Below, piece after piece: positions 27,523 to 38,400 of a stretch of 64,000 bases of DNA. The number at the start of each line of letters is the position of its first letter. Positions within the stretch are counted from its first letter, which is position 1. The stretch lies in assembly GCA_041859095.1 (NCBI GenBank), contig JBHEKY010000016.1, forward strand, positions 62,001 to 126,000, given 5' to 3'. The notes under the pieces are model-generated. The model saw nothing but the letters and a program-made list of their open reading frames with translations, ran no database searches and had not been told where the DNA came from. The position numbers were made by a program, and so were the translations under genes. The stretch comes from UBA1422 sp041859095. GTDB lineage: Bacteria; Bacillota; Clostridia; Peptostreptococcales; Anaerovoracaceae.

Positions 27523-27552
27523 ATTATATCATATGACCCATAGGTCTATCAA
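27523..27552 (-). promoter_or_regulatory. Promoter of the pyrH-polC operon
   Basis: TTGATA (27552-27547) and TATAAT (27528-27523) with an 18-base spacer on the minus strand; 5 of 6 and 6 of 6 matches. The start would be near 27516, about 40 bases before pyrH. Confidence 0.75.
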
Positions 27553-27589
27553 ATGAGTTCGGTGTATTTTTCTGTTTTTAACCATAACA

Positions 27590-27621
27590 AAAGGGCATCG
27601 GTCCAATGAACTGTGCCCTTT
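27590..27621 (-). terminator. Terminator of the NRPS operon
   Basis: AAAGGGCA (27590-27597) and TGCCCTTT (27614-27621) form an 8-bp stem just after the ACP stop codon. The following TTGTTATGG tail is only moderately T-rich. It separates the biosynthetic operon from pyrH. Confidence 0.65.
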
Positions 27622-27630
27622 GTTCGTATA

Positions 27631-27861
27631 TTATTTTTTTTGTGGGACTTTGGCATTGATGTAGTCCACCACATCACGAACCTGTCTTAAATTCCAAATG
27701 TCCCGATTGGGGACTTTCGTATTGAAGTGTTTTTCAAAGGCACTGACTAGATTGATGATATCCAGAGAATTCAATCCCAAATCCGATACAAAGTCCGTAT
27801 CCATGGTCAGTCCCTTTTTCCCAGTCACATTATAGACAATTTTTTCTACAACTTCCAGCAT
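27631..27861 (-). CDS. Acyl carrier protein of the NRPS operon
   Basis: A 76-residue carrier protein with DLGLNSLD at residues 27-34; Ser32 is the predicted phosphopantetheine site. The surrounding helix pattern is ACP-like, not a peptidyl carrier domain. GAGG 6 bases before the ATG at 27861 favours that start over a GTG at 27873. It is the last gene of the operon, 18 bases after the AMP ligase. The likely role, inferred from context, is to carry an acyl group activated by the ligase to the first condensation domain of the NRPS. Confidence 0.88.
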   Translation of the reverse strand: MLEVVEKIVYNVTGKKGLTMDTDFVSDLGLNSLDIINLVSAFEKHFNTKVPNRDIWNLRQVRDVVDYINAKVPQKK

Positions 27862-27879
27862 CTCTTGCCTCACTCTCTT

Positions 27880-29520
27880 TTAGATGGTTCCTCGTTTGAT
27901 TTTCTTCGTTGATGTTTTTTCGAATTCTTTATCACGAAGTGTCACGCCCTGAATCTGCTGATAACTTGGCAACTTAGTGTTTATTTTTTCTATTTCCCGA
28001 TTAATTTCACTTAGAATCTCGTAGTTGGTCATTCCTTTTGATAGTTCCGGATCGGGGTAAATCATTACAGCTGGTTTGACATCATCTGCATAGTTTCCGG
28101 AGGTCGCGCCATAGGCTACGACATCTTTAACCAATGGTATCTTCACAACAAGCTCTTCAATCTTCTCCGGAGAAATCTTCTTGCCATTTTTTAAGACGAT
28201 CAGATTCTTCTTGCGACCGGTAAAATACAACAAATCATCTTTCCCAACGTATCCTAAATCGCCAGTTTTGTACCAACCATTTTCAAATACCTCGTCATTT
28301 GCCTCTTCATCTTTGTAATATCCCAACATCACATTTTTACCGCGCACCCAGATTTCATCCTGTTCGATGCGAACTTCGCAATGAGGCATAATCGTTCCGA
28401 CTGATTCAATTACCACACCATTTGTATGAGGTGCCGAAATCATTGGCGAACATTCTGATGTGCCATAGCCTGGCAGAACCTGAATGTCAAAAGCGGCTAA
28501 GATGTGTACAATCTCAAGATCCAAGTGAGCACCACCGCATACCACATACTTCATATTGGGGAACACGTGGCTCTTGAGTAGCATCAGCTTGGGTTTGACC
28601 TTTTTCATTCCAAAGTGTTTTATGAGCGCATTGGATTCAACCAGCTTCTTTAGTTTATCAACTTTTTCGGCATCATTAATTCCAGCAAAAAGAATTTTGG
28701 TCATGGCTTCTGCAATCAAAGGCACGGCCAGTACAGTGGTGGCTCCTGATGCCATCATATCCCTTGCAAGGGTTCGTAAATCCCCATTAATCGTTACTTC
28801 ATACCCACTGGCTAAGGATGCGATTACTGCAATGCTAAGACCAAAGGTATGATAAAACGGCAGTGATGAGAAAACCTTGGGTCCAACAGCGCATAAAGCA
28901 TTGGCATCCGAGGCGTTAACCAGCATATTCTGCTGTGACAACATCACTAGTTTTTGCTTGCTCGTGGTTCCGGACGTGCACGCAATGGCTGCCATTTGAT
29001 CCACTAAAATCGTATCCGGCTTTTGTACTTTCATCGCGTTGCCTTCACGAATCAGCCCATAAATTGAGCTTTCTCCTGTAGCACCCTCTTCATTTCCAAG
29101 AATAAACATCTCTTGAATTTTTCTTTTTTTGAGCAATGGCTGGCAAATTGCGGACAAATAATTTGATGAAAAGACATACTCTGCATCAGAACGGACGATA
29201 AGTTCTCTAACCGTATCATCGGTTTGCTCGGTATCAATTAAAACAGCTACACCGCCTCCCGATGTAATTGCATAAAATGCTACAATCCATTCATAGTTGT
29301 TTTCTCCGAGAATGGCAATATGTTTTCGGGAGATTCCGGATGCAATCAGTTTGTTTCGAAGACCGATGATATCTTGCACAAACTCCTGATAAGTCTTGGT
29401 TATTTTGTTTTTGTCTGCATCAAACCAAGACAATGCAATTTTGTCTTCATGCGTCTTGAATTCTTCTACCAATTGGTAGAAAGTATCAAAGTACTTTACC
29501 TTAAAAAACTCTGGTTTCAT
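27880..29520 (-). CDS. AMP-forming acyl ligase (fatty acyl-AMP/ACP ligase type)
   Basis: A 546-residue ANL-superfamily enzyme. It has the P-loop-like A3 motif CTSGTTSKQKLVMLS (181-195), then LPFYHTFGLS, GYGTSECSP, GWYKTGDLG, RKKNLIVLKNGKKISPEKIE, and the C-terminal lysine region TKKIKRGTI. The pattern resembles long-chain acyl-CoA/ACP synthetases more than amino-acid A domains: the Asp that binds the amino group in A domains is not evident. AGGAGG precedes the ATG. Immediately upstream of an ACP and downstream of the regulators, it probably loads a carboxylic acid onto that ACP for N-acylation of the peptide. Confidence 0.88.
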   Translation of the reverse strand: MKPEFFKVKYFDTFYQLVEEFKTHEDKIALSWFDADKNKITKTYQEFVQDIIGLRNKLIASGISRKHIAILGENNYEWIVAFYAITSGGGVAVLIDTEQTDDTVRELIVRSDAEYVFSSNYLSAICQPLLKKRKIQEMFILGNEEGATGESSIYGLIREGNAMKVQKPDTILVDQMAAIACTSGTTSKQKLVMLSQQNMLVNASDANALCAVGPKVFSSLPFYHTFGLSIAVIASLASGYEVTINGDLRTLARDMMASGATTVLAVPLIAEAMTKILFAGINDAEKVDKLKKLVESNALIKHFGMKKVKPKLMLLKSHVFPNMKYVVCGGAHLDLEIVHILAAFDIQVLPGYGTSECSPMISAPHTNGVVIESVGTIMPHCEVRIEQDEIWVRGKNVMLGYYKDEEANDEVFENGWYKTGDLGYVGKDDLLYFTGRKKNLIVLKNGKKISPEKIEELVVKIPLVKDVVAYGATSGNYADDVKPAVMIYPDPELSKGMTNYEILSEINREIEKINTKLPSYQQIQGVTLRDKEFEKTSTKKIKRGTI

Positions 29521-29531
29521 AGTAATACCTC

Positions 29532-30548
29532 CTAATAAGTATATTCCCCAATTTCCTGTTCCAAATATTCCGGATGGTTTTCAAGCATTCGAGCAAAACA
29601 ATCAACGATGTAAGCATCAAACTGCTGCCCTTTGCCATCTACCAACTCTTTCAGTGCCTGTTCAACGCTGAGCTCGCTGGCGCGATACCTTCTCTTGGAT
29701 GTCATCGCATCAAAAGAGTCAACAACGGTGATTATCCTAGATTCCTCTGGGATTTCTTCCCCCTTGATCCCCTGGGGATATCCTTTTCCGTCATAACGCT
29801 CATGATGATATTTAACGATTGGTGCAATCTCCATGAAGGCAGAAAATGTAGATAAAATTTCGTATCCCTTTTCGGGATGCTTCTTCATAATTTCATATTG
29901 CAAGTCCGTAAACTTGTTCTCTGAAAGTAAAATGTCGTCCGGTACGGCTATCTTGCCAATGTCATGGAATAAGCCGGCTAATCGTATGCGATCACAAAAG
30001 CTCTCGGGTTTGGCCATTTCTTTCGCAAGACGATAGCCAAAATAGGCAACTCGCTCTGAATGATCTTTGGTATTTGCATCTTTCGCATCGACCATTTTGC
30101 GGATCGCCATGGTCATTTCAATGTAGTTTTTGCGGATTGTCCTAATTTGCCGAATGGATTTGAGGCTGGATTCCACAAGAATTTCCAACTGGTCGAACTT
30201 GTCGCTCTTCTCATAATACCCGTGAATATCAAGGTCACGGATTGTACGAATCGGAGGAGCCATGCTTTTGTGCCCGGTTAAGAGGATAATAAAGATGTCT
30301 TTGTTGAATTTTCGAACCTCTTTGACCACCGCATCTCCAAACATAGACGGCATAAAAAAGTCCAGAAGTAATATGTCATAATTGCCGTTTCTGATACGTT
30401 CAATGGCCACATGCGGATCGTTTTCCGCATCAACCATATACCCGGCATTCTGAAAATAGGTCTGAATGGTAGCCGTCATTATGGGATCGTCATCCAGGGT
30501 AAGTAGGCTAAAATCACTATTCTCTGGGTTCCGCATGTTAATTCTCAT
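29532..30548 (-). CDS. Response regulator with HD-GYP phosphodiesterase domain
   Basis: A 338-residue protein with two domains. The N-terminal receiver has acidic DDD near residue 19, phospho-acceptor Asp63 in LLLDFFMP and the LLTGHKS switch. The C-terminal HD-GYP domain has HDIGKIAVPD (HD at about 195-196), HPEKGYEIL and HHERYDGKGYP. HD-GYP enzymes hydrolyse cyclic di-GMP, and the catalytic motifs are intact. GGAGG 6 bases before the ATG at 30548 sets the start, overlapping the kinase gene by 11 bases. It carries no DNA-binding domain, so its output is probably a change in second messenger, not direct transcription control. Confidence 0.95.
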   Translation of the reverse strand: MRINMRNPENSDFSLLTLDDDPIMTATIQTYFQNAGYMVDAENDPHVAIERIRNGNYDILLLDFFMPSMFGDAVVKEVRKFNKDIFIILLTGHKSMAPPIRTIRDLDIHGYYEKSDKFDQLEILVESSLKSIRQIRTIRKNYIEMTMAIRKMVDAKDANTKDHSERVAYFGYRLAKEMAKPESFCDRIRLAGLFHDIGKIAVPDDILLSENKFTDLQYEIMKKHPEKGYEILSTFSAFMEIAPIVKYHHERYDGKGYPQGIKGEEIPEESRIITVVDSFDAMTSKRRYRASELSVEQALKELVDGKGQQFDAYIVDCFARMLENHPEYLEQEIGEYTY

Positions 30549-32445
30549 CAAGTTCCTCCGAAATATCAAATTTTGTGATCTTCACTAATTCTAATGGAAT
30601 GGATAAACCGAAAATCGCTCCCCCTTCGGGATTGTCTCTCGCCCACATGTTTCCGCCAAACTTGCCACGTACCACTGCGTTTGAAATAAACAGACCGATC
30701 CCGGTTCCTTTTACGCCTTTGGTGGTAGTCATTTCGGTAAACAACTTGCGTTTAACATTTGGATTGATTCCAGGTCCGGTATCTTTCACATAAATATCCA
30801 GATATTCCTGGTTTTCATCAATGCCAATTTCAATTTTACCGCCTCCAGTCATGCTAGAGGCATCTATGGCATTGCTAATCAAATTATTTAAGACCTGAAT
30901 CAGGTTATTGATATCACCCGTTAAGGTATATTGGGTGCTGGAATCATATTCTGAGACGATTTCACAACGGTTGTACAGCAGCTCATGGCGCATCAACATG
31001 GTTGATCGATTGATTAAATCTTGTATGGTAAATGCCGCCTGTTCGGCGCCCCCTGCATTGGCCGCCTGTCCCTTGATTATCGTGATAATGTCCGACATAT
31101 AGCCGCAGGATTCTTTTATTTTTGAGAGCCAGTCGTACATTTCAGTACAGATTTGATGGTAATCTTCTACGGTTACCTCAGAATTTTCAACCGATTCTTC
31201 GACTTCTCGCACCAACGTATCAATAGCTGTTGAGCAACCTGCGATGCTCATGATTGGTGTTTTTAGGTTATGCGCCAGTCCACCTACCATTTGACCGATG
31301 GAAGCAAGACGTTCCTGCTCCATCATGCGGGTTTGGTTTTCCTGCAATTGCTGCATGCTCTTTTTGACGGGTGTAAAGTCTTTAAAAATGATGACATAGC
31401 CCAGTAAGTTTTCTTTGCTGAATAAAGGATTTACCTCTACAAAGTAATATAGCTTTTGGCTTTCGCTTTCTTTTTCAACGATGACGTCCTGCTCATAGGT
31501 GATTACTGTTTTTGAGTCTTTGCTTGACTGTACCGCATTGATGAGATTATACAACAACGCCACGTTTTTGTCACCCATTTCACTCAGGTATCCATCAAGA
31601 TTCACCCGTTCTCGAATCCCGTATACTTGCTTCAGATTTGTTGTGAATCGCTCGTTTTCACTAAGTAAAACACCATCGATATTGATCACAAAATAACTGT
31701 CAGATATATTGTCCAAAATCATTTGAGTCGCAACCGGCTGCAAATTAATGATTTTAAATTTGCTAATGGCGAAAAAGGTGCAAACACCAGATACCGCAAA
31801 AGACAGAGGAGTTGCATAAATCGGAAAATCAAAAACACCAACTGTTGCTAATATGCTAACTATTAAGGGGACGGAATTTCCGGCAATCAATAAAAGACAT
31901 TGGCTTCTGAAAATATTGTCTTTCTGGCGAATGTAGAATTGAACCAATAGGAAGGTTGCATATATGATACAAATATAGCTAAATATACCGTGAAAAACCA
32001 AGTTTGGACCAAAAACTAGGGTTTCGCGAAAAATCGAGAAGACTCTGTAATGCAAATGATGCAATGGGTTGGTCCAGACTAAAATATTTGTTAATACTGG
32101 TAGTGCAAATAAAAGATACCATAATTTCGGTATTTCGTTAATGCCCCTTACAAAAGTAATTGCTATTGCTAAAACAAATACTGGCAAGGTAGTTACGCCA
32201 AGATACGAAAACGAATCCCAAAAAAATTGCATAGATCGGTCGCCAACTGAAGTGAAATACAGCCCTATCATTGACATGCACCACGCTGCCATCCCCAAGC
32301 AAAGGCCCACGTACAGTTGTTGTAACAACACCAACTTTCTACGTGATTCCAACAGGCTCCAAATAATAAAAATCCAACATGATATGAAGATGATTAAGAA
32401 AACGATAAACCATGTAAATGGAATGATCAGCGTTTGTTGTTCCAT
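30538..32445 (-). CDS. 7TM-type sensor histidine kinase with PAS domain
   Basis: A 635-residue membrane kinase. The N-terminus has about seven hydrophobic segments within residues 8-230, resembling the histidine-kinase 7TM sensor region. A PAS-like domain (about 238-358) and a short coiled coil follow, then HisKA with H392 in GLAHNLKTPIMS and HATPase_c with NNLISNAIDA, DTGPGI and GTGIGLFIS. The residue after the phospho-His is Asn instead of the common Glu/Asp, which may alter kinase-phosphatase balance. It is the second gene of the operon, 19 bases after the NRPS and overlapping the HD-GYP regulator, its likely partner. Confidence 0.93.
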   Translation of the reverse strand: MEQQTLIIPFTWFIVFLIIFISCWIFIIWSLLESRRKLVLLQQLYVGLCLGMAAWCMSMIGLYFTSVGDRSMQFFWDSFSYLGVTTLPVFVLAIAITFVRGINEIPKLWYLLFALPVLTNILVWTNPLHHLHYRVFSIFRETLVFGPNLVFHGIFSYICIIYATFLLVQFYIRQKDNIFRSQCLLLIAGNSVPLIVSILATVGVFDFPIYATPLSFAVSGVCTFFAISKFKIINLQPVATQMILDNISDSYFVINIDGVLLSENERFTTNLKQVYGIRERVNLDGYLSEMGDKNVALLYNLINAVQSSKDSKTVITYEQDVIVEKESESQKLYYFVEVNPLFSKENLLGYVIIFKDFTPVKKSMQQLQENQTRMMEQERLASIGQMVGGLAHNLKTPIMSIAGCSTAIDTLVREVEESVENSEVTVEDYHQICTEMYDWLSKIKESCGYMSDIITIIKGQAANAGGAEQAAFTIQDLINRSTMLMRHELLYNRCEIVSEYDSSTQYTLTGDINNLIQVLNNLISNAIDASSMTGGGKIEIGIDENQEYLDIYVKDTGPGINPNVKRKLFTEMTTTKGVKGTGIGLFISNAVVRGKFGGNMWARDNPEGGAIFGLSIPLELVKITKFDISEELDEN

Positions 32446-32464
32446 TTTTTCCTCTCAATCAATT

Positions 32465-35400
32465 CTAATTAAAAAACGACGATAACAAGATCTTTGGATC
32501 ACTCTCTTTCCAGTCAATTCCACGTGCAATCAATTCATTTTGCGTAATCATTGAAGATACTGCAATCTTTTTTTTCTCATTCTGTCGACCATTAATAAAG
32601 TCTAACAGTGGTGTTAATTCAGGACCACCTTGTCGTTTCACCATATCCCGAAGCACTTGCTCATATTTGTGGTCCGCTACTTCCTCAATGCCGCTATCCA
32701 TCTTTATGATTTCCTGAATCGATATCAGGTGCGATGATGCTAGATGTAAAGTAGTCAAACTTGAATTACCTAGAGCCAAAATTGCTTGCGCACACTCGTC
32801 AACAGGTGTAAGTTCAAGTGTTTCTTCCAGCATTGATACGGGGATTGCCTTAGATAATCTAATCGCACGCATCAATAGGAAAAACGCATTGCTTTCTGGG
32901 TTCTCCTGGAACTTACCGTCAGCCGCCCGTCCTACCAAACGTCCTACCCGATATACGTGAGCATCCAGCCCTATGTCGATGGCGCGATAAATCGCGTCCT
33001 CTGCAAGGAACTTGGTCCTTACATATACATTATCCTTCCAATTCTGTCCAATGTCAAAGTCCATTTCAAAGAACTGCAAATTTAGGTCGGCGTCACCTCT
33101 CACATAATCAGCAGCCACTGACGTCGTAGAAATATGATGAAGCGCGGCATTCGCTTTTAAGGCTAATTCAATTACATTTTTTGTCCCCGTTACGTTTATT
33201 GACATGGATTCATTTACATCGGCATAATGCCTGACATCTGCCGCACAATGATAAATTTTGTCGACATTCTTTATGAGTTCATCGTATTCCGCTTTTTTAA
33301 TCCCAAGTTTATTTTTACTGACATCTCCAAGTACCAATCGCAGTTTCTTCTGATTTTGTGCCAGCCAATCATCACCAAAAAAATCGGATAATGCGTTATT
33401 AAAATGCGTCTCTCTTCCCTCTCTAACCAAACAATGTATCTTTTCAATTCCTGTATCCAACAATGATTGGATGAGATGAACGCCCAAATAGCCTCCGCCT
33501 CCGGTAACAAACACCTGCCCCGTTGCTTTTTGTGTGCGTTTCCTTACAGTGGGCACATATCTTTGCATCTGTTCTTCCGATTCACTCTTTTCGGAGACAG
33601 TTTCTTGCATCAAAGGCTTTTTTTCACCATATCTTTCTTCAAGGAGTACTGCCTGTTCCACAGCCGATGGGTGATTATAAAAGTCAGCCATTGTGAGTCG
33701 GTATCCCAGATTATAGTATTCACCCAATATTCCCAGTGCTCCTAGTGACGTTCCTCCCTGTTCAAAATAAGTGAGTTCTTTATGAAGGTTGGTTTTTCCA
33801 AGGGTTTTTTCCCAAATAGCTAACAACCCTTCTGCCGTAAGCACACCGATGGAATCAGTCGATTGGCTTTCAATGGGTAACAGAATTTCGCTTATCACTT
33901 CGGTGTTTGCAGGTTGTTTTGCAGGCAATTCTCGAATGATACCTGGCTCCAATTTCATTTCCAGTTGGTTGCCAGGATTCTTAATATGTAATTCAAGTTT
34001 TTTCATATCTGTTTTTCCACTATCATTGTGGGGAATGGTAGGTAGCAAAAATATTTCCGTAGGAATCATATACGCTGGGATTTCTTGTTTCAATTCCATC
34101 TTTATGCGTTCTTTATCTAAGGTTTCCGGGCTAACAAACCCATACAGTGTAATCGATCCATCTTTGTTTTTTAGTGGATAAACTGCCGCATGTTCGGCAC
34201 CGACTTTCACCATCGCATCAACGATTTCTTGTGGTTCAAGACGCATGCCGTTCATCTTAATCTGTGAGTCCACGCGACCAAAGCATTGGAAGACACCATC
34301 TAACCCTTGGCTACCGATATCGCCGCTTCGATACATTCTTTCACCTGAAATGACTGAATCTGCAACGAACATTTTATCTGTGAGATCATCACAACCAATA
34401 TATCCATCTGCCAGGCAAATGCCTGCAATGCATATTTCCCCTCTTGCGGTTGGTGGTAAAACTCTCATATTGGTATCTACAATGTAAAGTCGGCAGTTGT
34501 TCAGCGGCCGACCAATGTTTACTTCTTCATTGGCAAACAGTTCACCTTGGGTAACATATACTGCGGCTTCCGTAGGACCATACATGTTGAACAGCTGACC
34601 AGTTGTCGCTGCTTTGAATGCATTCACGGTCGATGCAGGCATGTTTTCACCAACGACAATAACACATTCGATTTGTGATAGCGCTTGCACAAACCGCCTG
34701 TTCTGCATATTGATATGTAGTCTTGACGGGGTGTACTGCATCACCCGAACTTCATGTTCCTCGATCAGTTCAGCTAATTTGTACGGTAGTACCATGGACT
34801 CTTCATCAGCCAATACAACACAAAATCCTTGGGCAAGTGCCAGCAGGCTTTCAGTGATAAATATATCAAATGTAATATTTGTGGTACAAAGAACCCTGCC
34901 ATTATTCATGACCATGATTTCTTTGATGCATTCAAGCAAATTGGAAATCGCCCGATGTGGCAACTGAACACCTTTTGGCATACCTGTTGAGCCGGATGTA
35001 TAAAGTACATAAATTGTATCGGTCATTTTGTTGGAATATGGTTGCTTCAAAGGTTCTGCTGGTGTTTTAATGTCCACTGAATTTAGGTTCAAACCGGCAA
35101 TGGAATGTGCTGTATGTTCATCGCATAGAATAATGTTTACTTCGGCGTTTTCCATCATATATAGAATTCGTTTCTCTGGTTGCGTGTCTAAGAATGGCAC
35201 ATAGGCTGCTCCACACATAAGAATTCCAGCAAGAGCAGGCAATAAATCCAGATTACGGTTTAGTACAACTCCTACTTTATCTCCAGGTTCAACCCCATTT
35301 GCATTCAAAAGCCCTGCAATCTCACTGGCACGTTGTAAGAATTGACCAAAACTAAGTGATTGCTCTCCACAAATCACAGCCAAATCGTCGGGGAACATGC

Positions 35401-38400
35401 TGCAGTGCTCGCAGATAACTTCGTTCAAAGGCATTTCCAAATACGGAGCTACTCTCTTTGCGGGACGTTCAATATATTTCACCCGATCCTGTGGCGAAAT
35501 GGCGCTAACTTCTTCAACTATCATAGTATTTTTTGAGATGATTTCTCGTGCAGTTGCCTCGAAGCTTCGTGCATATAGCCGAATGGTTTCTTCCTTGAAC
35601 AGTTCTTGAGAGTATTCAAAGAACAGTTTGTAAGCATCCTCAGATTCTGCCACATCAAGTCCAAGGTCCAGTTTGCTGGTACCGGTTAGGATATTTCGAT
35701 AGGAAGCTTTATTTCCGTCAAAGTCGAAGGAAGACGCATCAATGGGACGCATAGAAAAGAATACCCGGAACAAGGGGTTCTCAGAAAGCGACCTTGGGAT
35801 GCCAGCACCTTCAATAATTTCTTCTAATGTAATCTTGGAGTGATCCAAAAGGTTCAGCACCTTTTGGCGCAGGTGTTGGAAAAACTCTTCTATGGTGCCA
35901 GACGGTAATAGTCGAAGAGGCAACGTTTCAAGGAATGGCCCACAAATGTCTAGGAGTTCAAGCGCACTCCGATTTGAAACCGGCGAACCTATGACGATGT
36001 CCTTTTGCCCAGAATACTTGGATAACATGATTGCAAACACGCCAGCAAAGAACATGTATCCAGTCAACTGTTGTCCTTTGCAATAATCTGTAATCTGGGA
36101 TGACAGCTCCTTTGATAAGATGTGAGTTACAATACCCCCCTTAAATCCGAACATCTCCGGTCTTGGGTGGTCCACAGGCAAATCAAGGGGGTGTGGCATG
36201 GTTTCAAATTCAGAAAGCCAATAGTCCCGATCTTTTTGTTCCACGAGTCTGTCTTTTATGCTCCACAAATAATCTTTGTAAGTATATCTGACACCACTAT
36301 TTTTGCCACTATACAATGCAGAAAATCTTTTTAATAGAATTGGGGTACTCAAACCATCGCTGATGATATGATGCATATCAAAGAAAAGGACTGGCTTATC
36401 CTCCTCCTGTGTCCATAGTCCCACGCGAATCAGCGGGCCTTCGTTTAAGATGAAAGGTCTTAGAAATTGCGAAGCTGCCTGATCAAAGGTTTGGGCTTCT
36501 ATTTCTTCAACTTTAAGTTCGGGATACTCCCCTGGGATTTGCCACAGGGTTCCCTCTTCAAATACAAAATTCATGCGGAAAATTTCATCCGTCCCAACCA
36601 GCGTTCGGAATGCACTATTCAACCGATCAAGATCAACTGCTCCTTCGAGCTCAAAAGCCCCCGGCATATTGTAGGCCAAACCCGTTGGATCCTGATGAGC
36701 TTGAACGTAAATGCCACGCTGAATGGAGGATAACGGGTACTTGTCCTGAATCGGAGCCTTTGGCATTGCAACTCTGGATTCCCGTGCAATGATTGGCACG
36801 CCTCCCAATTGGTCAGCAATGAGCGCCACCGATCTGCAGGCATACAAGTCCGATATTTTTATTCTTACACCCAGTCGCTCTTCAATCAGTCCAATGGTCT
36901 CCATGGCATTCAAAGAATTGCCGCCAGACAGGAAATAGTCACTATCGACGTTCAACTGGTCATTGTTCAACACCTGCGAAAATATTTCTAATAATGACCG
37001 CTGCAGTTCGTTGCTAGCCTCTCGGCCGGATATGGCTTCCTCAGGAAATGGCAATTTGTTGTCATCCACTTTCCCGTTGTGCGTCAACGGCATTTCCTCA
37101 AGATGCAAGATACGGGATGGCAACATATAATAAGGCAACTGCTCTCCCAAGTACCGAATCAAGTCCGATTCTTTAAAACTTTTTTTGGATGTATAGTATG
37201 CCAGTACAATCGGCTGTTCATTCACTTCGAAAACTTTGGCAGCCGCGTCAAGAATACCAGTATATCCGGCAAGGCAGGATGAAATATCTTCAAGTTCAAT
37301 CCGAAGTCCTCTGATCTTGATTTGTTTGTCAGTTCGACCCGCCAAAATGATTTCGCCCTCTGCGGACCAACACGCAAGATCTCCTGTGAGATACAACAAA
37401 TCGTCGGTTTCATAAGGGTTGTTTATAAATTTTTGAGCAGTCAACTCCCGATTGTTGCGATATCCTCGTCCGACGCATACTCCACCAATATATAAATCTC
37501 CATAAACCCCCACCGGCAGCGGTTGCATCCATTTATCCAATACATACAATCTGCAATTTTCCATAGGTTTTCCAGCTGTGATACGAGACTTCCCGTTCAC
37601 CTGTGCCACACTGACGGCAACGCATGTTTCAGAAGGTCCGTATTGATTATATATATGAGCAGACGTACAGTTTTCAAGACGACCAATCAAGTCTTCTGAA
37701 ATGCTTTCGCCCCCGCAAATAATCTTTTCTAGGCGGCCTGCGGCCTTTTGAAAGTCTTTGTCCGCCAAATAAGCACCTAGCCTCGACGGTGTAATGGCAA
37801 TAAATCCTACTGCATAGCCAAGGATTAGGTTCGCTATGGCTTTTGGGTTTTCCAGTTGATTTTTTTCGGGAATCACGATGGTTTTCCCTAGCAATATGGG
37901 CACAATACTCTCCAACATAAACGCATCAAACTCGATGCTGCAGATGGAAAGAACTGCGTCTTTTGAGTAGTAAGGTTTCATGGCCTGCACAAGGTTAACA
38001 AGATTGCGACATGTCACTTCAACCCCTTTGGGTTTTCCTGTGCTACCTGATGTGTAGACTACGTATGCCAAATCCTCTTTGGCTGGGGTTGCAACCGTTG
38101 AGGTGTAATCCTTTTGTTCTTCCACATTAATGACTGGAACGCCAAATTCCAAGGCAAAGCATACCTTATGATTGTTGGTAATGATTTTATTTGCACCACT
38201 GTCATCGATGATTTCACTAATCCGAGCCGCAGGTAGATCCGGAGATATCAACACCCAAGCGCAACCAGACTGGATAATTCCAACCATAGCAGTATAGAGT
38301 GCGATGCTCTTTGGCAGAATGACGGCAATTAATTGTCCCGGTGTGTCCAGCGCAGATGCGATTTCACCCGCACGGAAACGAAGCGCGGAGTAGCTTAGGC

